DNA from: Gallaecimonas kandeliae
GTDB taxonomy: Bacteria > Pseudomonadota > Gammaproteobacteria > Enterobacterales > Gallaecimonadaceae
Direction: 5' to 3'
DNA: 64,000 nt
NCBI RefSeq assembly: GCF_030450055.1
Contig: NZ_CP118480.1
Span: 2,197,415 to 2,261,414, forward strand
In this document: positions 61,757-64,000 of the stretch, one piece after another
How the letters are laid out: the number at the start of each line of letters is the position of its first letter
Position numbering within the stretch: the first letter of the stretch is position 1
Made by a program: the position numbers and the translations under genes
Notes under the pieces: model-generated
Databases searched by the model: none
What the model saw: only the letters and a program-made list of their open reading frames with translations
Told to the model about the DNA's origin: nothing

Positions 61757-62887
61757 ATGAACAACAGCGGCCGCATTGCCATCATTGGCGCAGGCGTAGC
61801 GGGGATGGCGCTGGCAATACTGGCGGCGAAGCAAGGCTATCGGGTAAGCCTCTATGAGCGCGATGAGGGCGTCTCCACCATAGGGGCGGGCGTAACCTTG
61901 TGGCCTAACGCCGTCTTTGTATTGCAGCAGATGGGATTGGCACAGCAGGTAAAAGCGGTCGGCGGCACGCCCGGCTTTATGCGCCAGTTTGACCGGCATG
62001 GCGCCCTGCAAGGCGAATTCGACATTGAAAGGGTCAACGAGCTGAGCGGCTTCCCCAGCGTGACCCTGTTGCGCCGCGATCTGATGGGCATATTGGCCGC
62101 TGCGCTGGTGCCTTTAGGCGTGGAAATGCGCTTCGGATGTGCCGTCACGCCGCAGGACATCGACGACTTAAAGCAAGAGTTTGACCTGGTGGTAGGGGCG
62201 GACGGACGCATGAACTCGGCCGTACGTCAGTCCCTGTACAACGATGCCCCCTATCCTCGCTACCACGGCTTTATCAACATCATAGGTATCAGCCAGCTGC
62301 AACCAGGCGCTTTGGACGACGCCATCATGGATTTTCGCGGCCAGGGCGAGCGCTTTGGCATAGTGCCCATTAAGGCGGGTCTGTGTTTCTGGGCGGCGGC
62401 CTGGACTACAGCAGTGGACAAAGAGCGGCCCTTGCCTGGCTGGTATGAAGAGCTGCACCGGCGTTTTCAACACTGGCCAGGCAAGGTACAGGAGGTTCTG
62501 GAGGGCTATGAGGAGAGGTCACTCAACCGCATCTTCGTTCACGACCTGGACCCCCTCCCCTACTGGCATAAAGGTAATGTCTTGCTCCTCGGTGATGCGG
62601 CCCACGCACCTTTGCCGACGTCGGGCCAGGGGGCATGCCAGGCGTTGGAGGATGCCTGGCATCTTGTCCGCTTGTTAAAGACGGGCGGTGAATTGGAGGA
62701 CGTTTTGGCCGGTTTTTACCGGCAACGGATCGCCAAGACCACCGCGGCCCAGGCCAGTGGCAGGCAGGTGGCCAAGATGATTTTTGCTGGGTCATCAACG
62801 GCGGATACGAAGCCCCCCTCTTCCGCTCCGACGATCTCTGCCGAGCAGCTCAGCCAGTTCTGGATGCAGGGATTGGCTGGGCATTAG
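61757..62887 (+). CDS. FAD-dependent monooxygenase (PHBH fold)
   Basis: The 376-residue flavoprotein has the FAD Rossmann motif IIGAGVAGMALAILAAKQGYRVSLYER, the DG motif FDLVVGADGRMNSAVR and GDAAHAPLPTSGQGACQALEDAWHLV. It belongs to the class A flavin monooxygenases that hydroxylate aromatic or similar rings with NAD(P)H and O2; the substrate is not identifiable. It is divergent from a LysR regulator. Confidence 0.9.
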   Translation: MNNSGRIAIIGAGVAGMALAILAAKQGYRVSLYERDEGVSTIGAGVTLWPNAVFVLQQMGLAQQVKAVGGTPGFMRQFDRHGALQGEFDIERVNELSGFPSVTLLRRDLMGILAAALVPLGVEMRFGCAVTPQDIDDLKQEFDLVVGADGRMNSAVRQSLYNDAPYPRYHGFINIIGISQLQPGALDDAIMDFRGQGERFGIVPIKAGLCFWAAAWTTAVDKERPLPGWYEELHRRFQHWPGKVQEVLEGYEERSLNRIFVHDLDPLPYWHKGNVLLLGDAAHAPLPTSGQGACQALEDAWHLVRLLKTGGELEDVLAGFYRQRIAKTTAAQASGRQVAKMIFAGSSTADTKPPSSAPTISAEQLSQFWMQGLAGH

Positions 62888-63069
62888 CAAGATCCAGCCG
62901 CTAAAAGGGGCACGAGATGGCCTCAAACGCGGCCCTCGGTTCATCCAGGATATGTAAAAGCCTGGGTGGCGGGCCGCCCCCCTCAACGAAGGGAGTGTTG
63001 GATGCAGTCCATGACAAAACCCGCTCCTGAGAGCCTGGCCATGGCCAGCTTTAGCGGTCGCTTCCCAAA

Positions 63070-63090
63070 AAGGCGGCCACAGGCCGCCTT
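63070..63090 (-). terminator. Terminator of the right-edge gene
   Basis: Hairpin AAGGCGGCC/GGCCGCCTT with a 3-base loop. On the minus strand it is followed by T residues, and it lies 24 bp after the stop of the gene at 63114-64000. Confidence 0.7.
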
Positions 63091-63113
63091 GGTATTTGGA
63101 CTGCCCACATCGG

Positions 63114-64000
63114 CTAGCCGTTGCTGGTGGCTTCGATGATGGTATTGACGTTGAGCTTGGCGATATTGGGCAGGGTGGCCCTGGCCTGGTTGTTGTCGTT
63201 GCTGCCAAAGTCCATCCCCGCCAGTTGGCTGGCCAGGGAATCGGCCACGGCCTGGCCCAGGTCGCTGATGGGGGCAGCGGCGGTGCTGTAGATGGGCTCG
63301 CCGAGGATGTTGCTGAAGTCGCTGTCGTCGGTGACGTGGAACTGGATGGAGGCCTGGGCAAAGACGGCGCGCGGGCCAGAGGCCGTGGCCATGAAGCCCA
63401 CCATCAGGATGATGTGGTCATCAAAGCTGCCCCTTTCGAAATCCACCTTGCAGGTGACCAGCATGCCTGCGTTCTGGCGCATCACCGACAGCTCCTGGTA
63501 CCAGGTCCGGTAGTCGTAGTCGCCTTGGCGATACTCCACCCTCTGGTTGAGCGCCCCTGTTGTGCCCTGCCACTGCAGCCAGTTGCCCCCCAGCATGCGG
63601 GCAACGGCCTGGTGGTCGAAGTTGATGGGGGTGCCACCGCCGGGCTCGCTGCTCGACACCGCCAGGCTGGCCCGCACTATGGTGTGGCAGGCCACAGGTA
63701 TCATGTAGAAACGGCCGCCGTCGCTTTCGCTCAAGTTCGCGATGACCTGGCAGACCTTGTTGAAGGTCTTGCAGGCGGCGTCGAAGGTCTCGACGAACTC
63801 GTTGGCCGCCGCCTCCGAAATACCGGCGGTTTCCAGGGCGCCCACGGCCCCCAGCACTTCGGCGCCGACGTCCACCGTCTTTATGACCCAGGAGGGCACC
63901 TGATAGGCCGAGCCGGCCTGCCAGTCCTGGCTCACCTGGATAAGCTCACGGTGGGTGTTGTAGGTCAGCACCAGCTTGGTATGGTCGTCGGTGGAGGCGC
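63114..64000 (-). CDS. Unrecognised protein, N-terminus beyond the right edge
   Basis: The frame is open to the window edge: codons for ASTDDHTKLV precede the internal GTG at 63971, so the true start lies outside. The visible 295 residues do not resemble a family I know. The first part is Ala/Glu-rich and helical (LGAVGALETAGISEAAANEFVETFDAACKTFNKVCQVIANL), and the rest is beta-rich with RTWYQELSVMRQNAGMLV, VFAQASIQFHVTDDSDFSNI and an Asp/Asn-rich segment near FGSNDNNQ. No membrane helix or signal peptide is visible. GC-rich like core genes. Confidence 0.6.
   Translation of the reverse strand, partial: ASTDDHTKLVLTYNTHRELIQVSQDWQAGSAYQVPSWVIKTVDVGAEVLGAVGALETAGISEAAANEFVETFDAACKTFNKVCQVIANLSESDGGRFYMIPVACHTIVRASLAVSSSEPGGGTPINFDHQAVARMLGGNWLQWQGTTGALNQRVEYRQGDYDYRTWYQELSVMRQNAGMLVTCKVDFERGSFDDHIILMVGFMATASGPRAVFAQASIQFHVTDDSDFSNILGEPIYSTAAAPISDLGQAVADSLASQLAGMDFGSNDNNQARATLPNIAKLNVNTIIEATSNG

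Overview
The window is high-GC gammaproteobacterial chromosome. The yffB-dapE and dnaQ/rnhA neighbourhoods, FadL, FadE, PerM, MltD and azurin point to a marine, Gallaecimonas-like gammaproteobacterium; that genus name is an inference from gene content. Coding density is high up to about 56.2 kb. From about 57.3 kb the DNA becomes AT-richer and looks like accessory sequence.

Layout. 1-5.4 kb: end of a FadL-type porin, a ptsH-ptsI-crr operon without a sugar permease, then yffB, dapE, a VanY-like carboxypeptidase and a small membrane protein. 5.4-12.1 kb: an AraC regulator divergent from a zinc alcohol dehydrogenase, gmhA divergent from fadE (with a FadR-like operator), azurin, and an unknown membrane-anchored protein. 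12.2-16.5 kb: an RND efflux pump behind a 20-bp perfect palindrome.

16.6-40.4 kb (minus strand): 26 tightly packed, often overlapping genes. In transcription order they are an alpha/beta hydrolase, a class II ribonucleotide reductase, a hydrogenase maturation protease, hypF, a complete alternative (N-type-like) F-ATPase, hypC-D-E-A-B, the four subunits of a group 3b-like [NiFe] hydrogenase (hydB-G-D-A), an acyl-CoA synthetase, E1alpha, E1beta and E2 of a 2-oxoacid dehydrogenase, and an acyl carrier protein. The layout suggests one low-oxygen or redox-balancing module joining H2/NAD(P)H exchange, ion-motive ATP hydrolysis, acyl-CoA formation and oxygen-independent dNTP synthesis. The ATPase lies inside the hyp set, lacks atpR, and has an altered c-ring ion site and an altered alpha P-loop. 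Just upstream on the same strand are a diheme c4-type cytochrome and a fused monoheme cytochrome-beta-barrel protein resembling Cyc2.

42.7-43.8 kb: four identical tRNA-Asp genes interspersed with tRNA-Asp 3'-end relics and repeated hairpins. 43.8-56.2 kb: ordinary housekeeping genes (dnaQ, rnhA, HAD phosphatase, methyltransferase, gloB, mltD, S10 peptidase, YhhN, LON-domain protein, perM, yfcH-like epimerase and a membrane protein).

56.2-59.3 kb: a gene-free stretch with two inverted copies of a roughly 200-bp repeat, then an integron-type cassette array (three attC-like sites, cassette genes of unknown function and a CPBP protease) with no integrase in the window. 59.4-64 kb: an ACR3 arsenite exporter, a LysR regulator divergent from a flavin monooxygenase, and an unrecognised gene running off the right edge.
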